This document shows positions 1 through 12,433 of a stretch of DNA of 64,000 nt, piece after piece. This stretch comes from Embiotoca jacksoni (lineage: Eukaryota; Chordata; Actinopteri; Embiotocidae). Within the stretch, counting starts at the first letter, position 1, and every line of letters starts with the position of its first letter. The DNA lies in contig JAKOON010000011.1 in the NCBI GenBank assembly GCA_022577435.1, positions 20,169,531 to 20,233,530 on the forward strand, read 5' to 3'. The notes below the pieces were generated by a model that ran no database searches, was not told the origin of the DNA, and saw nothing but the letters and a program-made list of their open reading frames with translations. The translations under genes were made by a program, and so were the position numbers.

Positions 1-3000
1 TTTTAAGAATACTTTTAGTTGGAAAGATGTTATTAAAGCACCAGCTGTCTGCCTGTTAAACTAAAATGATAAAGTCTCTCCATCACGTCCCTCATGGTTC
101 TTCACTTGACCTTATTGTCTCAAACTGCCCCGTCCTGATCCCAGGACAGACGACACACTTACAAAATGAAGCCTTTTGCATTCTGTCAACGACGAGGGAA
201 AAGGTTTGAAAAATAACCTTGTCCACCAGAACATCCTTATCAGAAGAGCGTTGGGGGATGTTAGATGGACCGCAAAGCACAAGGTCTTTATCTCCCTGCA
301 GGCCCTCAGAGGGCCACATCACGCTGCTTATCAGCCGCGTGGACGTCGCCCGAGAGGGCCGAGAATTAAACGTTCCTGCAGCTTAAACTCTGTGTCCTTT
401 TTTCTTCTTTTTTTCATGTTAGAGAAGTCCTTGAATTCAGAGAGAGACACTGGAAGTGGCAGATTATGGACTTTGTGAGAAGCTCTCAGAAAGGCTGGTT
501 AGCTGAAAGCTGATGAAAACTGTCTCTGAGGGAGAAGAACACTGATCACTGCGTTAATGACGAGGTCCTTGACCTTATTATGAAGGTTGAGTTGAGCTCT
601 GCTAATTACTGTTTTGAAGATTGCTGAGTTACTTTGAAGTTTTCACATATAGATAATGTCTGTTATTTTAGCCACTTATAACAATTGTGAGAAACCTTGA
701 TATGACATTATGAGAAAGAACAAAACATTTTTACCGAGCAAATCATGGAGGGCTGGAGAACTGAAGTTGCTCGATAATATCACGCGTCCTGGAATCACTC
801 TGATTTCTTGTTCCTCTTTTTCAGGTACTCGACAGTGTGAAGGCAATTTTAAGTTGAAGTTTTCATAAAGTCTCTTAAGATTTAAGATTTAGATAGCACC
901 ATGAAAGAAGCCATCATGCACACTTTATGCATCATATCTGGCTCATTTCTGCTTTCAGGGAAACGTTTTTTTCATTAAGCCACTGCTGGCCTCTCTTTGA
1001 ATTATAATGCCCTCCTTCATGTATTTTCTTCCAGCTGCAAATTATGGCAGTAATGGAAGGTATTCCAATTCATGTCTCATCTTCTGCTTGTGAAGGGATT
1101 TCCCTGGAGACGCCTTTTCTCTCTCGTGCTCCTTCTGCCTTTTTCAGTATCTCCCTCTTGACAAATGTGTGGTAATGGAAGGGTTGTTGTGAAATTGCTA
1201 TTATTTTCAAAATGCAATCGGACCATAGTGAAGCTTTGAGCTCCTCAGATGTGTGTCTGTGTTCAGAAGAGACGGGTTGTGCGGTGCAGTTTGAAGTGAG
1301 CTTGTTGTCACCGGGGGACAGATGTTGAGCGGAGGAGGGAAGAGTGAGCGAATCTTTCTTTTTTTTTGGCACCTGAGTAAAAAAGAAATGCCGATCTGTC
1401 TCGTCTTTCTTCTGAGGCGAAGGTAATCATGTTTCTGCAGCCCATCACTGAAAATGTTGCTCTGTGGTTGACTCGCTTCAGCTGCCCTCCGGACCCTGAG
1501 GGAGGAATGAAAACAAAAATCCAGAAGAACCTTCAAACCGAACAAGTAAAAAGGCAATCTGACAGCTGTGTGCTGCGGGCTTTTATTATCCTGGTTGGGG
1601 ACCACTGCATTGTGGGAAAATACAGGGTTTCTTGTACTCATTGTATTGATTGACTATCTTTATCATAAACGCCTGAAATATTTTGCATTGAGAGCAGCTG
1701 TTTGTCTACGAGATCCCCGACTCACATAAAGTTTTTTAGTTTTGCAGTGCTAGCGTTCACGTTCGCTGACTCTTTCAGATAATCAGAGAGAATGTAAAAA
1801 GCGATTATGACTGAAATATTCCCTCAATGGCTGGCGTTCTCCGAGTGATTGCTTCAATCAGCACAGCTGTGGAGAGGCGCAGTCTTGTTCAGACACGAGC
1901 TCTCGTTTCCTCTGACAATACTTAACTCTGCAAACAGCACAGCCTATTTTCGGGAGCGAGCTGCTTTTGGCTTTCTCTGCCGATCAATAGGGCCATAAAT
2001 GTATAGAAGATGAAGCCGAGGTCTCTGGGCTGGTTAGAGATTGAAACACACAGCCTGAGGCTAAATGATGTTTGTGATCACAACCGACACAACAAGGTTG
2101 ATAACAGGAACGAGCCATCGTAACAACTCAGCAGAAGAAGGAGATGGAGTCATCATTACATTTTATTACTTTCTGAAATGTACAGTCTCTGCAGTTCAAA
2201 AAGGGGCTCCTGGATTTTAATATGGTAAAAGGACCCAAGGTGGCTGCAGAGTTTTAGGTCTGTAAGCTACAGAAATAACGAGGAAAACATATTTCTGAAA
2301 GAAGAGCGCCCCTTGGGGGATTTTAGTGTTTTCTATCTACGAACATCAAACTGATGTTTGTTGCAGGAGTTTTACTGTGTTGATATAATTTGATGCTTTT
2401 TCTTAAAGTTGGCATCGTACTTCTAGTGATCTTCTTAAATATGCAGAACAAAGAATCATAAAAACACGTCGAAGGAAAACCGAAGCGGGTCAGTTACCTG
2501 TGCTGAGGTTGGTTTTTTCTACCACTGTTGAAAGTTTTGCTCAACAACTATTTCATAGATTGTTGTGGAACTTTGTAAAAACATTCATGATCCCCAGAGG
2601 ATGAATGAAATTTACATCCATGAGGATGATGTGTTTTGTTCTCTCGACAACTTTTGTCGCCATGAAATTTGAACCGACAGGTAGCCCGCTGACGTTTCCT
2701 TTCATGGCCTCCGAAGGTCACCGTGTTTAACTGTGAAATTTCCCAACAGACGGTGAATTTCTTGGACTTTTATGATCCCTTACTTTTCCGTGCAAACATG
2801 AGGTTGACATTTGTGGTTAAGCCTGAAAAGCCTCAACAACTACTGTGCGGATCGCCATCCAATCTTGATTCAGACATTCATGCCAACATTTTAATTTGTC
2901 ATTTAAAAACTGACCAAAATAACGTCATTCCCGTCAACCTCAGCTATACTTTGCGGTCAAATGTTCTAATGAGCTACTTTTAGCGTTGCTAAACTAAGAT

Positions 3001-3195
3001 GGTGAACGTGGTAAACATGATCCGTGCTGAAGATCACAATGTGAGCTTCTTCATTGTGAGCAGGATGAAGTTAGCGTTTAGCTCAAAGCCCTGTTGTCCA
3101 TAAGAATACAGAAACACTAGTTTGGCTGCATCTGCATTTTGCTTGTTATTAAAAGCGAGTGCAGAGTAAAAAGCTGTTGCTTTCCTTTTTTCCAG
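1..3195. other. noncoding sequence upstream of fam222a coding exon 1
   Basis: I see no coding exon here. The short open frames on both strands lack splice context or family resemblance. A plausible 3' splice site (pyrimidine-rich run ending in TCCAG at about 3195) lies 40 bases before the fam222a start codon, so most of this stretch is probably intron between a noncoding first exon (outside the window) and coding exon 1. A dispersed repeat occupies about 2540-3120. Confidence 0.5.
2540..3120 (+). repeat. diverged teleost dispersed repeat
   Basis: The stretch carries phrases I recognise from a very common fish interspersed repeat: ACATTCATGATCCCC near 2582, GAGGTTGACATTTGTGG near 2800, AACTAAGATGGTGAAC near 2993 and GTTTAGCTCAAAGCCC near 3077, in the usual order and orientation. 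It is divergent, so old. I do not remember the library name and give none. It has no coding capacity. It ends about 75 bases before the predicted splice acceptor of the first coding fam222a exon. Confidence 0.65.
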
Positions 3196-3234
3196 CAGGT
3201 TTATCCCGGCTGTGCGCAGCCTCAGTGAACTATC

Positions 3235-4253
3235 ATGCTGGCCTGTATCCAGAGACGGCAGAACCTCTCGTCGCAGCATCTGGCCTGCACACCTAAAAGC
3301 CTGGATGTTCCAGCGCCACTCTTACTGCTGCCAGTTCCACCGCTGCAGCCATGCACCCACAAAGGTGAGTCGGTCACACAGGTGAAGACATGTTGTCAAA
3401 GGCAGCAAACGCACAATCTATCAGTGGCAGGGGACGGGGTGTTTCACTCCACAGAAACACATCTCCACCTTCCCGACTCTGGAAAAGCCTGCTCCACCTT
3501 GTCGCCTCCACACTCTATTTGCAGCGTGTTGAGATTTTAGCTGCTGTGAAGCTTCTGGAGTTCAAATAATGGGGCTCCTGATGATGATGCCTGTTAGTCG
3601 CACTGGTAATCAGCGTGCTCGCAGTGCAAATACTCGCAGGTCAAAGTGGACTCTGAAATTACAGAGTTAATCAACTGTCCCGTACAGGGTCACTAACGCT
3701 GATCGGTCTGGGCAGAAAGGCTCCGTGTCGTGTTGCTTGACCTTCATGGTGACTGATTACACTGCGTTTGTTGAAAGGTTGAGTGGATGTCTTTGGGACT
3801 GGGATTTGTGATTCGATTTCTTTCAATTATCTGATTGGATGCGGCGTGTCTCCAGATTTAGCTCCTGGTCCCGGCTGTCTTTATTTAGGTTAGTCTACAT
3901 CCACGTTATTTGTGCTGCGGTCACTTAGACTGCGAATCTTTTTTCTTCCTGGACAGCCGACATTCACATAATGAGATCGCAGTATCACAAATGAATTCAT
4001 TCTGCTGTGGTTTTACTTTCTCAACTGCTTTAAAAAAGTTGCTGATGCATCATTCTTGCGGTTTAAAGCTGCCGTAAATTAAAGATCTATAACTACTTTC
4101 AATCTAATTGTTCTTCTGGGTGTGTATTGCAGTCTTATGATTGTAATTAGCCATGAATCATAAAAACACAACTTATTTGGGTCATTTATGGTTTGTTTGA
4201 TTGTTTAATGTTTTGGTGTTGTGTTGTGTCATTATTTATCATTATAATATAAC

Positions 4254-4291
<38 letters not shown>

Positions 4292-7200
4292 TATAATTAA
4301 CCTGTTTTATGGACTAATGGAGATTAGCTGCACTGCAGAAGCTAATAGGGACGGTTGCAAAAGAGCACAGCTCAGACTAGAAAGCAAGAGCATGCAAATG
4401 GTGGACATTCAGAACAGTACATAATAATATATATTATATATAATATAAAATAATAATATATTTGTTTCTTAAATCTACAAGACTATCAAGGTACGCGTAG
4501 CGTATATAACATCTGTGCACCTTTGTCAGGATGATCTTGTCTGACAGATCATGTAACTAATTAACATTTAGTTTATTTGCAGGATATCTTGAAATGTACC
4601 ACTAAACATACCTCAATATATGTTTGAAGTACGCAATGTATAGAAGGCTCATCATTATTTTCAGATTTAATGACCCTGTAATTATCAGATTCAGTGACAC
4701 CTGCACATTCACACAGCTGTTTTCACCTATTGTGGATAATTAGACGCCCGTCAGGCTGAAGTTGAGTTCAACCCTGCTGAGGTCACCAAACGCCCCACAG
4801 CTAAAGGATCCTGATCTAACAGGTGCAGCAAGACGAGCAGGGCAGCCAGGGAGATGTCAATCAAGTGAAATGCATAAAGAACCACAGAACTATGAGAAGT
4901 GAAAACACTGCATGACAGACTGTTTTTTTTTTTTTTATTATTATTACGTCTCTTTAATTGACTTGTAGTCCAACAATGTGTGTCCAACCATGCTCTAAAT
5001 CTAAAATACTGGAATTCTTTCTGTCTTAAACTCCATCTGATCTCTCATTTCCTGGGGCAAAATACCTCTTTGTCTTTTTTCTTATTAAATATTAATTGGG
5101 AATCATTGAAGCACTTGTCTGCTAAATGTTGGAACAGAAGGGCCCGGTTTGCCTCAGGCAGAACCAGGGATGCATTTCTCATCCTGTTTACCTGCAGGGC
5201 CTCCAGTCCTTGAGTTTGATGTACTGCGACTGTGCACAGTGCAGCACCCTCCAGCGCTGGCCTGACATTTCAAGCACAGCCTGGAGGAACAGGCTGCTGA
5301 CGGGAGCTCGGTCTGTGAGGTCCGGGCTTCTTCATTAAACGAGTCGCCGCTGGATCAAGTTAAATAGAGACGCTCTTTAGCTGCGCTTTTGAAAGCCATT
5401 TCCATTTTTAGCGATCAATAAATGGAAGGCACAGGACACGAGAGCTCTCAGCCACACAAACCCATGTGAAAAATGTCCGAGAAACGAGTGTTAGGAATTA
5501 TGTGATGAGAGTGACTGAGAGCTGAGCTCCTCTTCTGCTATCTCAGCTCGAAAGCAGGGTCTGGAAATGCTTTTTTTCCCACGCTGCCGGCCTGGGCTCG
5601 GCTGGTTTTCAGAGGGGAAACTTTGCCCAAGCTGGGCCAAGCGGCACAGAAACAAATGAGGAATGACACTGGTGCAAAGAAGTATTCTCCAGAGCCTCCT
5701 CGAGCACACATAACGAAGTGTTGGACCCTGAGGTTGCTCTGTTCTGGGAGCACCGTTCAGACAGAGATTACTGACACGAAAAGAAGGAGGCCTGTGAAAA
5801 TAGGGTGAAGGAGTGTCTGCGTTTTTATTTTGGCGTGTTTACCGAAGAGGCTGGTGAGTGGAGAGGTCGGCGTGAGTGACGTCTAAGAGCACTCGCTCTG
5901 CTGCTCGCGTGGCCGGTGTCTTACTGCAAAGTGGAATGCAGAGAATTGGCTCTCGCTTCTGAAGCTGTTCGACGTGTTGGAGGCTTTAAAACGACGGCGG
6001 GCGGCGGCTCCAATCGGAGAGGTGGCCAACTCAACGTGGCATCGTTGAGTTGGGAACAAAGCTGTTGTAGTCACTTATCCTTTTATGTACATAGTCTTTA
6101 ACTTTTTAACAAGGAAACTGACACTGTTGTTCTTTTTTGTAACAATCAATCTAGAAATCTAGTTTTATGTTTTATGTCCATCCAAAACCATCGAAGTGAT
6201 CCGGCTACGAGTCGCCAAAATTGTCTGTACAGAAAATGAATGTTTCTGAAATAATTACTCCACTTTATAACAACTTCATCGGTTGTGTGAGTCACCTGTT
6301 TGAGTCTCTCACGGCCACAAATCAATCAGTTTGTTTACTGAATGGTTGACATTTGGGGTTTGGAAATTTACTGAAGCAATCATGCACAGGGTTAATCTAC
6401 GGATACGATTTGCATATAATCATGTAAATGATAAAGTAAATAAACAGCAGAATTTTATTTTGAATTTGCGGCAGAGCAGCTGCTAGTTTAGCCGTTTGCT
6501 CGGTCTAAGCAGCAGATAGTCGATGGCAGAAACTCGTCTCAAACAGATGAATGAGGGCAGTGCCAATTAATTACATGCTTCTAATGACTGGGCTTATTGG
6601 GCCAACTGGGTGCACAGAAGGGGTTGTCATGGTAACAGAGAAATAGGTTTTAAATGCGTCGAGAATGTGCTGAGCTTAGTCCCTGGTTATTAAGGTAGGC
6701 CAGAGTGTTTTAAATATCGGGATTATTGGTGTGGTAAACAAGTATTTATGCCTGCTGAGAGGCGCTGTTCTGTAATTAACTGCCAGTTTCCGGTGCCATG
6801 TTCCTGCTGAGGATTTGACACTCGCAAACATGTTATCTCGCACAAGTGCTCAAGATAAATCTTTAGCCTAACATCAAAGACCTGTGGGATTTATTTGCCT
6901 GACAGTTCTGCCAGCATGTATGGATATTAACAAGGAGTGCGCTCTGATTTTTCACTTTTATCTCATGTGGGAATCACATTCAGCAGTCGTCGTAATTGTT
7001 TCCTTATGTTCCCCCTCTGGGTACGAAACGGTTGGAAGCCGTGGTTTTGGAAAAGGCAAGGAGCTTGTCCAACTCCTGTTTCAGCCCTGCCTCTGGGGCT
7101 TGTTTTGCCCATAAATTAGTGATTAACTCAAACTGCTCCAAAACAATGAGGTCTCTGCTCTAATCTGAGGGGGGAAATGGCTTCAAGTGTGACCACGGGA

Positions 7201-10200
7201 AAAAGATTATCCAGTTTAAAGTGGCAGAAAGCGTTGAGTGGGATTGTATGTGGGTGGAAGAAAGGTTATGAAAGACGATATGTACCACAGTATGATTAAA
7301 AAAGGAAATGTTTTATCCCAGCCGATTATTTTCCTGCTAATATTTAGAAAAATCTTTCTTTAAGTCACAAACATGCAAAAACACACGCACACACATATCT
7401 CATAAATGAGGCCTCGTGGTGATTGAGAGTTTATGATTGGCCCCCCACCTCCAGCTCTTTCTTTCCAAGCACGTCCCCTGCATGGAAGGAGGAAATCAGG
7501 ATTAGGTGTTTCCTGTGAAAGTGTGCCAGTTTCGCTCGGTGCCATAACAGCGGCGCAGTTTAATGTGTGCGGAGCCCCTTTGAACCAGACAGCAGCGGGA
7601 CCAGGAGATCTAGCAGGCCTCTGAGATGCAGCACATCAGTGGATTCTGCTCAATTTTTAAGGAAAAATACAAACACAAACGAGCCTTTCTGCATTATGCA
7701 ACTGACTTCAATCAGCCTTGTCTCAGTGCAAGTGGGGGAAATGCTAAAAGGTCAGAGAATGTTTAAGCGCTGCATGATGGCTTTGGCTGAGGCTGCTTGT
7801 GAAAAGTGGCAGATGTTATTTTCTCTGCTGTTTTTTTTCCTCTCTCTCGTCTGCCTCTGTCAAGGCTGAGGAGAGAAGCAGCGTGCGGTCTGCAGGTTCA
7901 GGGTGATTAAGTGCTTAAGGTCAGACTGCTAATTATCTCCCTGCCATTCCTTACCTCACAACACATAGCTGCCATTTCCCCCGTTGTCATGTGAACAGCC
8001 TCATATTTGTTTTCATTTCTTATCTTTATTTTACACTGCTGAAGTGTGTTGTGTGGCTCCAGTGTCACTCAAAGAAATCTCACCACAAAGAAATATAGAG
8101 TTGACAATGGAGGGTTGTTGTTCTTTTTTTCAGTAGTACCTGCGAAAAATGTGTTTTAACCTCTTTAAATGTGTCACTAAATTAGATGTGTCTCTATTTT
8201 ACATCTTCTGTTTGTAATCCTTTACAGCTGAGGTTGTGACCACCGGTTGAAAATGTAAACGAGCTGTGACCGCTTCAAGCAGCGTCTAATGTTTTCTCCT
8301 CACGTTATTTTACTTCTGATTTTCGAGATCTGAAGTGTTTCTTCTTCTATTTCTTCTCGTGACCACTGAGATCTATATGTTGACCCCTTGAGGGTTTGGA
8401 ACCAGGTTAGAGCCACTATAATAAGCTGTAATGGGATTTTGCATGACTTTCATTTACTTGACTATATAACGTTTCTTCAGGCTCAGATACTGAAATTTAA
8501 TCTTGTATTGATGTAAACCTGCTGGAGGAACAACGTGAATGAACTCCCGAAGGGAACAGAGACTGACTGAAGGAATCATACACCAGAGACTCTGTGTGGG
8601 TCGTCGTTGAGTTTGGGTGAGATCGCAGACTCAGAGGTCCGTTACCATAGTGACAGGTTGTAATCGATGAAGCCCACGGTTTAGATGACATTTGACATTT
8701 TGGGTTTGTTTGATTGAGGCGAAGCTTCAAGATCCACTTTCATTACTCCTCCCTCGTGCTTTGGTCGGTAAACACGACACGTGGTGCTCAGTTTACTGAC
8801 ACCACCGATCGGTATTAAAACCCTGAAGACTGAAACCATTACCTCCGGCTGTAATGTGGAGGTATTTTAATGCTGATCGTGCTGTTTCCGATGTCAGTTG
8901 TAACTTCGTATTATCCGGTACTTTGTGTCAGGATCACCTCAAATGATCCCTTTTTGATGCATTTGTCACACAGTAGTGATCCTCAGATGATAAATATCTG
9001 AATGCATACAACATGCGAGTGCCTGTTTGCTAATGAGGTTTCCATAGCGCCGCAGCAAGGCAGCCTCGGTGGGAAGTGCAGCTGTGTTGTGTCTCCATAG
9101 CTCTGACAGGGCTGTAATCTCTGGACTAACAGTATCAGACACCCTGTGAAGACGTGTTAGCATTCAAAGTGTTTGAAGTGTTTGTGGAGCAGCAAGCCAA
9201 TCGCAGCATGCGAGGCTTAGCGCCGACATTTTACCCAACGAGAAACGGCTAAAAGGAACGTCTTTGATTTGTTTTGCCAAATTATCTATCTTTGCCAATT
9301 GAGCAACGTTATCCGAGGCAGAAAATAAACTCATTTTGTGCTCTGGTGGTGTCTGGTGATGCAAAGAGTTATTACATTTTTAAATGTGCCATTACTTCTT
9401 ATGATCTTAGCTCTCTTCAGGTGGATAGGATTCCTTTCTTTTTATATTTTATATTTTATGGTCAGTAATATTCCATCATATAGCCAGAAGCCAGAAATTG
9501 TTGTTGCAGCTGGTGTTTCCTGGTACGTCTTTCTCCACGAGTCGTATTATGGGAAACCAGAGAAGAGAGAGCTCCCATCTTGAAGTTGTATACTGTACAA
9601 ACACCTCTCCAACATCCCAGATGTCATTGTTTTCTATAGCAGCACCTCCCTGTGATACGTAATAAGCAGTGTTTAGCTTTTGTTGTATTTCTCTGCAGAA
9701 TTCAGTCGTGCTCCTGGCACCGTGGAGCTGTTCCTTCTGCTCCGCTGGGAGATAGCTGGATGGATTGAACACTCCAGCTTTACCTCTTTCCTCCATTTTA
9801 AACACCCAATTTCTTTCTTTCATGAGATGGATCTTGTAGATTGACTCATTTTCACAGTCGGGAGGAGGCTCACTGTAGGCCTGAAATGAAATGAACTCCC
9901 AAACCAATTTCAAATGGGAACAACGAGCGAGCTGTCGCCTGCATAGCTGGAATTGGTTTTGTTATTGAAAATGAAATGAAGTGTTTTGTTTTTATTTTAT
10001 ATGTTTTTTGCTCTTTATTGCAGATTACAGCCTTGTTCTGTTGCCTGCTGTGATATCCACAGATTTACAGTGTGATCTCGGTTCATTTCAGCAGCTTTTC
10101 TTTTGATGTCAGAAATCCCATAAACGTGTCACTCTGAAAGGTGGCGGTAATTTCTACCAGTTGATTTATTGTTTTTAAATGGTTGGGGGGGGGGGGGGGG

Positions 10201-11676
10201 TGCCTTTTCCACCTTTTCCTTAGTCGCTAGGAGTTAAGCAGCCATGAAATTGCCTGAATAATAGTGTTTAAATCCAATCTTAGTTTGTCCCGTCAGCTTT
10301 CGTGCACACAGTTCAATCAGCAGCGCTCTCGATGATCGCTCTTTTTCCATCTGCATCAACTTTCCCTGCAGTTTTAGGCTCCCGGCTTTTCCTGTAGAAT
10401 CAGTTCAAGTTTATAGAAGCATAAAGTGGAACAAAATTTCATCGGCTGGAGCTGCTGATGCTCGAGTGATTACGAAGTTGTTGAGAAACAACCAAAAATA
10501 AACTATTTATCAGAAATCTTTATGATATGAGTCTTTTTTTTTTTTTTTTTTTTTTTTTAATTAGCTATGCTTGTGTTTTACAGTTTCAGTTTTCAAGAAA
10601 AAAAAAAGGAATAATTTTAGGCTATTTTTGAAAGTGTCACTTGATTAGACTCCTCCTCCACTTCCCCCTTCTGCTGTGGTTTAATGGCTGAATGTCTCAT
10701 TGGACAAACTGCAGTAAAATGAGCTCCTTTTCATCTCTACATGTTCAAGGCTAAACTAATTCTGGTCTGAATTACTGTTGATTATGCATTGATCAAACAG
10801 TGCTGGAGGTGTTTCCCTTCATAAAATTAGTTTATGTCGCCATTATCCCCAAAAACAGGTTTTAAACTAAAAGGATGAAACGACAAAATACAGTTTCTTT
10901 GGACTGCTTGTGTCGTAATCTCCTTTTCTGTCTGCTCTCTTCTCAGGCGAGCAGGCGTCCGTGATCTCTCGCTACCCTTCTCCGGCAGAGTTGGATGCTT
11001 TCGCCCAGAAAACCGCCAACAGCCCACTGTGCATCAAAATCTTTCCGTCTGATGTGCGAGTGCCACAACACAAACAGCTCAACAAAACGGTCAACGGCTT
11101 GGACACGACAGGCCAGCGCTGCAGCCCCTACTCACACCCGTACTCAGGAGGATACCAAGGCTTGCTGGGCATCGTCAAAGCCTCTGCGGCGGTCAAAGGT
11201 TTGGTGAAAACCTCCGAGGGCAGGAGGACTAAACACGCAAACACCCAGACTTCTGTGGCACCGTATAATAATCCTCTGAATAATGGCTACGCAGCCCGAC
11301 ACGGGCAGAAGGCCTATCGTATAAGCTCATGCAAGCCCCCTGATGTACCCATCGAGACACTTTGTTCTCGCGCAGGGATAACCTCCGGAGATCAGAGCCT
11401 GGCCCCCCAGTCGGAGCTGGCGGAGGTTCAAAGCCTGATGAGACAGATGAGCAGAGTTCCCCACAGCCAGGCCCTGCAGCTGGGGGGGGAGGCTCGAGCC
11501 AGCCCCTCGCTGCAGGCCGTGGCTGCGGTGGCACATTCAGACTCGGTTCTGGGACTGCCGCCCCAGAGCAGTCTGGCCTTCGCGGGGGCGGTGCTACCTA
11601 CACAGAGTGCAGACGTAGCCAAAGCTGGATACCTGGAGAAAGGAGACTACGCGGTGTGGCAGCATAAATCTCAAAT

Positions 11677-11709
<33 letters not shown>

Positions 11710-12433
11710 CTATCAGCAGGGAGCAGTGAGGATGTACAGTGTGAGTAACAGCGCTCAGGGGCACAGACCAGCCGAGGCCGGGGTTGGCCAGTCTCCCGAA
11801 ACCTGCCTCCCGTTGGCATGCTCCTCACAGCTGTCGTATCGGCCGCATCCTGGCAGCGTGGTCGCCGGGCCGGAGCGAATCAGGAGCTCCTCTCTGGGCT
11901 CCTCTCTGGGCTCCTCTCTGGGCTCCTCTCTGGGCTCCTCTCTGGGCTCCTCTCTGGGCTCCTCTCTGGGCTCCTCTCTGAGCTGTGCCGCCCTGCAGGG
12001 GGAGCTGTGTGTCGGACGCTACTTCGCTCCTTTCTGGGACGGCGTCGTGGCCACCCCCAACAGTGACTGTTATACTTCTCAGGTGCTGGCATCGGGTACG
12101 CGTGCGGCCAGGCCTCCAGACTTGGGGCTCGCCCATCCCCACCTCCGCCCGCAGCGTCACCAGCCGCAGCTCCACCCTCCTCTTCCTCCTCCTCATCCTC
12201 ATACCCAGGCCTACAGCACAGACCAAAACCTCTGTTGTGGGCTGCCTAGTTCCAGCCTGTGCCACGCTGCGGCACTGAGCAGCAGCCTGCAGTCTCTGGA
12301 GTGCCTCATCAGTGAGATCCACCCTCCCTGCATCAAAGAGCGCATGCTGGGCCGCGGGTACGAAGCCATGGGGATGCCTCAGCTGCTGGAGCACCAACAG
12401 CAAAGCCACATCCACCTCCCCGTCTACAGATAA
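3235..12433 (+). CDS. fam222a: FAM222A-like protein, two coding exons
   Basis: Coding exons are 3235-3364 and 10947-12433 (130 + 1487 nt), giving 538 residues. The donor is AAAG/GTGAGT and the acceptor TTCTCAG/GCGAG. Exon 1 starts MLACIQRRQN and contains QHLACTPKSLD, matching the FAM222A N-terminus. Exon 2 starts with the family block RYPSPAELDAFAQK and SPLCIKIFPSDVRVPQHK, and ends with SSSLQSLECLISEI, PPCIKERMLGRGYE and HIHLPVYR, the conserved C-terminus. The middle is low complexity: a 10-Gln tract (about residues 287-297), a Ser-Ser-Leu-Gly repeat (about 357-388) and a His/Pro-rich stretch. No known domain or catalytic motif is visible, and the family's molecular role is not established. 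Human FAM222A, as I recall it, is about 450 residues; the extra length here is mainly repeats. The assignment to FAM222A rather than FAM222B rests on both termini and on gltp and git2 as neighbours. Confidence 0.93.
3365..10946 (+). other. intron 1 of fam222a, 7.6 kb
   Basis: No coding exon was found. It contains an (AT)14 run at 4261-4288, a G homopolymer at about 10186-10200 and a T homopolymer at about 10534-10558. Two stretches, about 6540-6660 and 7860-7990, look unusually complex, with homeodomain-type core motifs. They are candidate conserved noncoding elements but cannot be proven from one sequence. Confidence 0.6.
4261..4288. repeat. (AT)n microsatellite
   Basis: Fourteen uninterrupted AT dinucleotides in fam222a intron 1. 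A second, imperfect AT-rich patch lies at about 4425-4460. Confidence 0.9.
11678..11707 (+). repeat. coding CAG tract, 10 units (polyglutamine)
   Basis: Ten consecutive pure CAG codons in fam222a exon 2 encode a Gln10 run, followed by His-Tyr-Gln-Gln. The lack of CAA interruptions suggests the tract could vary in length between individuals. Confidence 0.95.
11888..11981 (+). repeat. 12-bp coding minisatellite in fam222a
   Basis: About eight near-identical copies of TCCTCTCTGGGC. The 12-bp period keeps the frame and encodes repeated Ser-Ser-Leu-Gly. The last copy changes to Ser-Leu-Ser before the conserved C-terminal half resumes. Nearly perfect identity between copies points to recent expansion. 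Confidence 0.95.
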
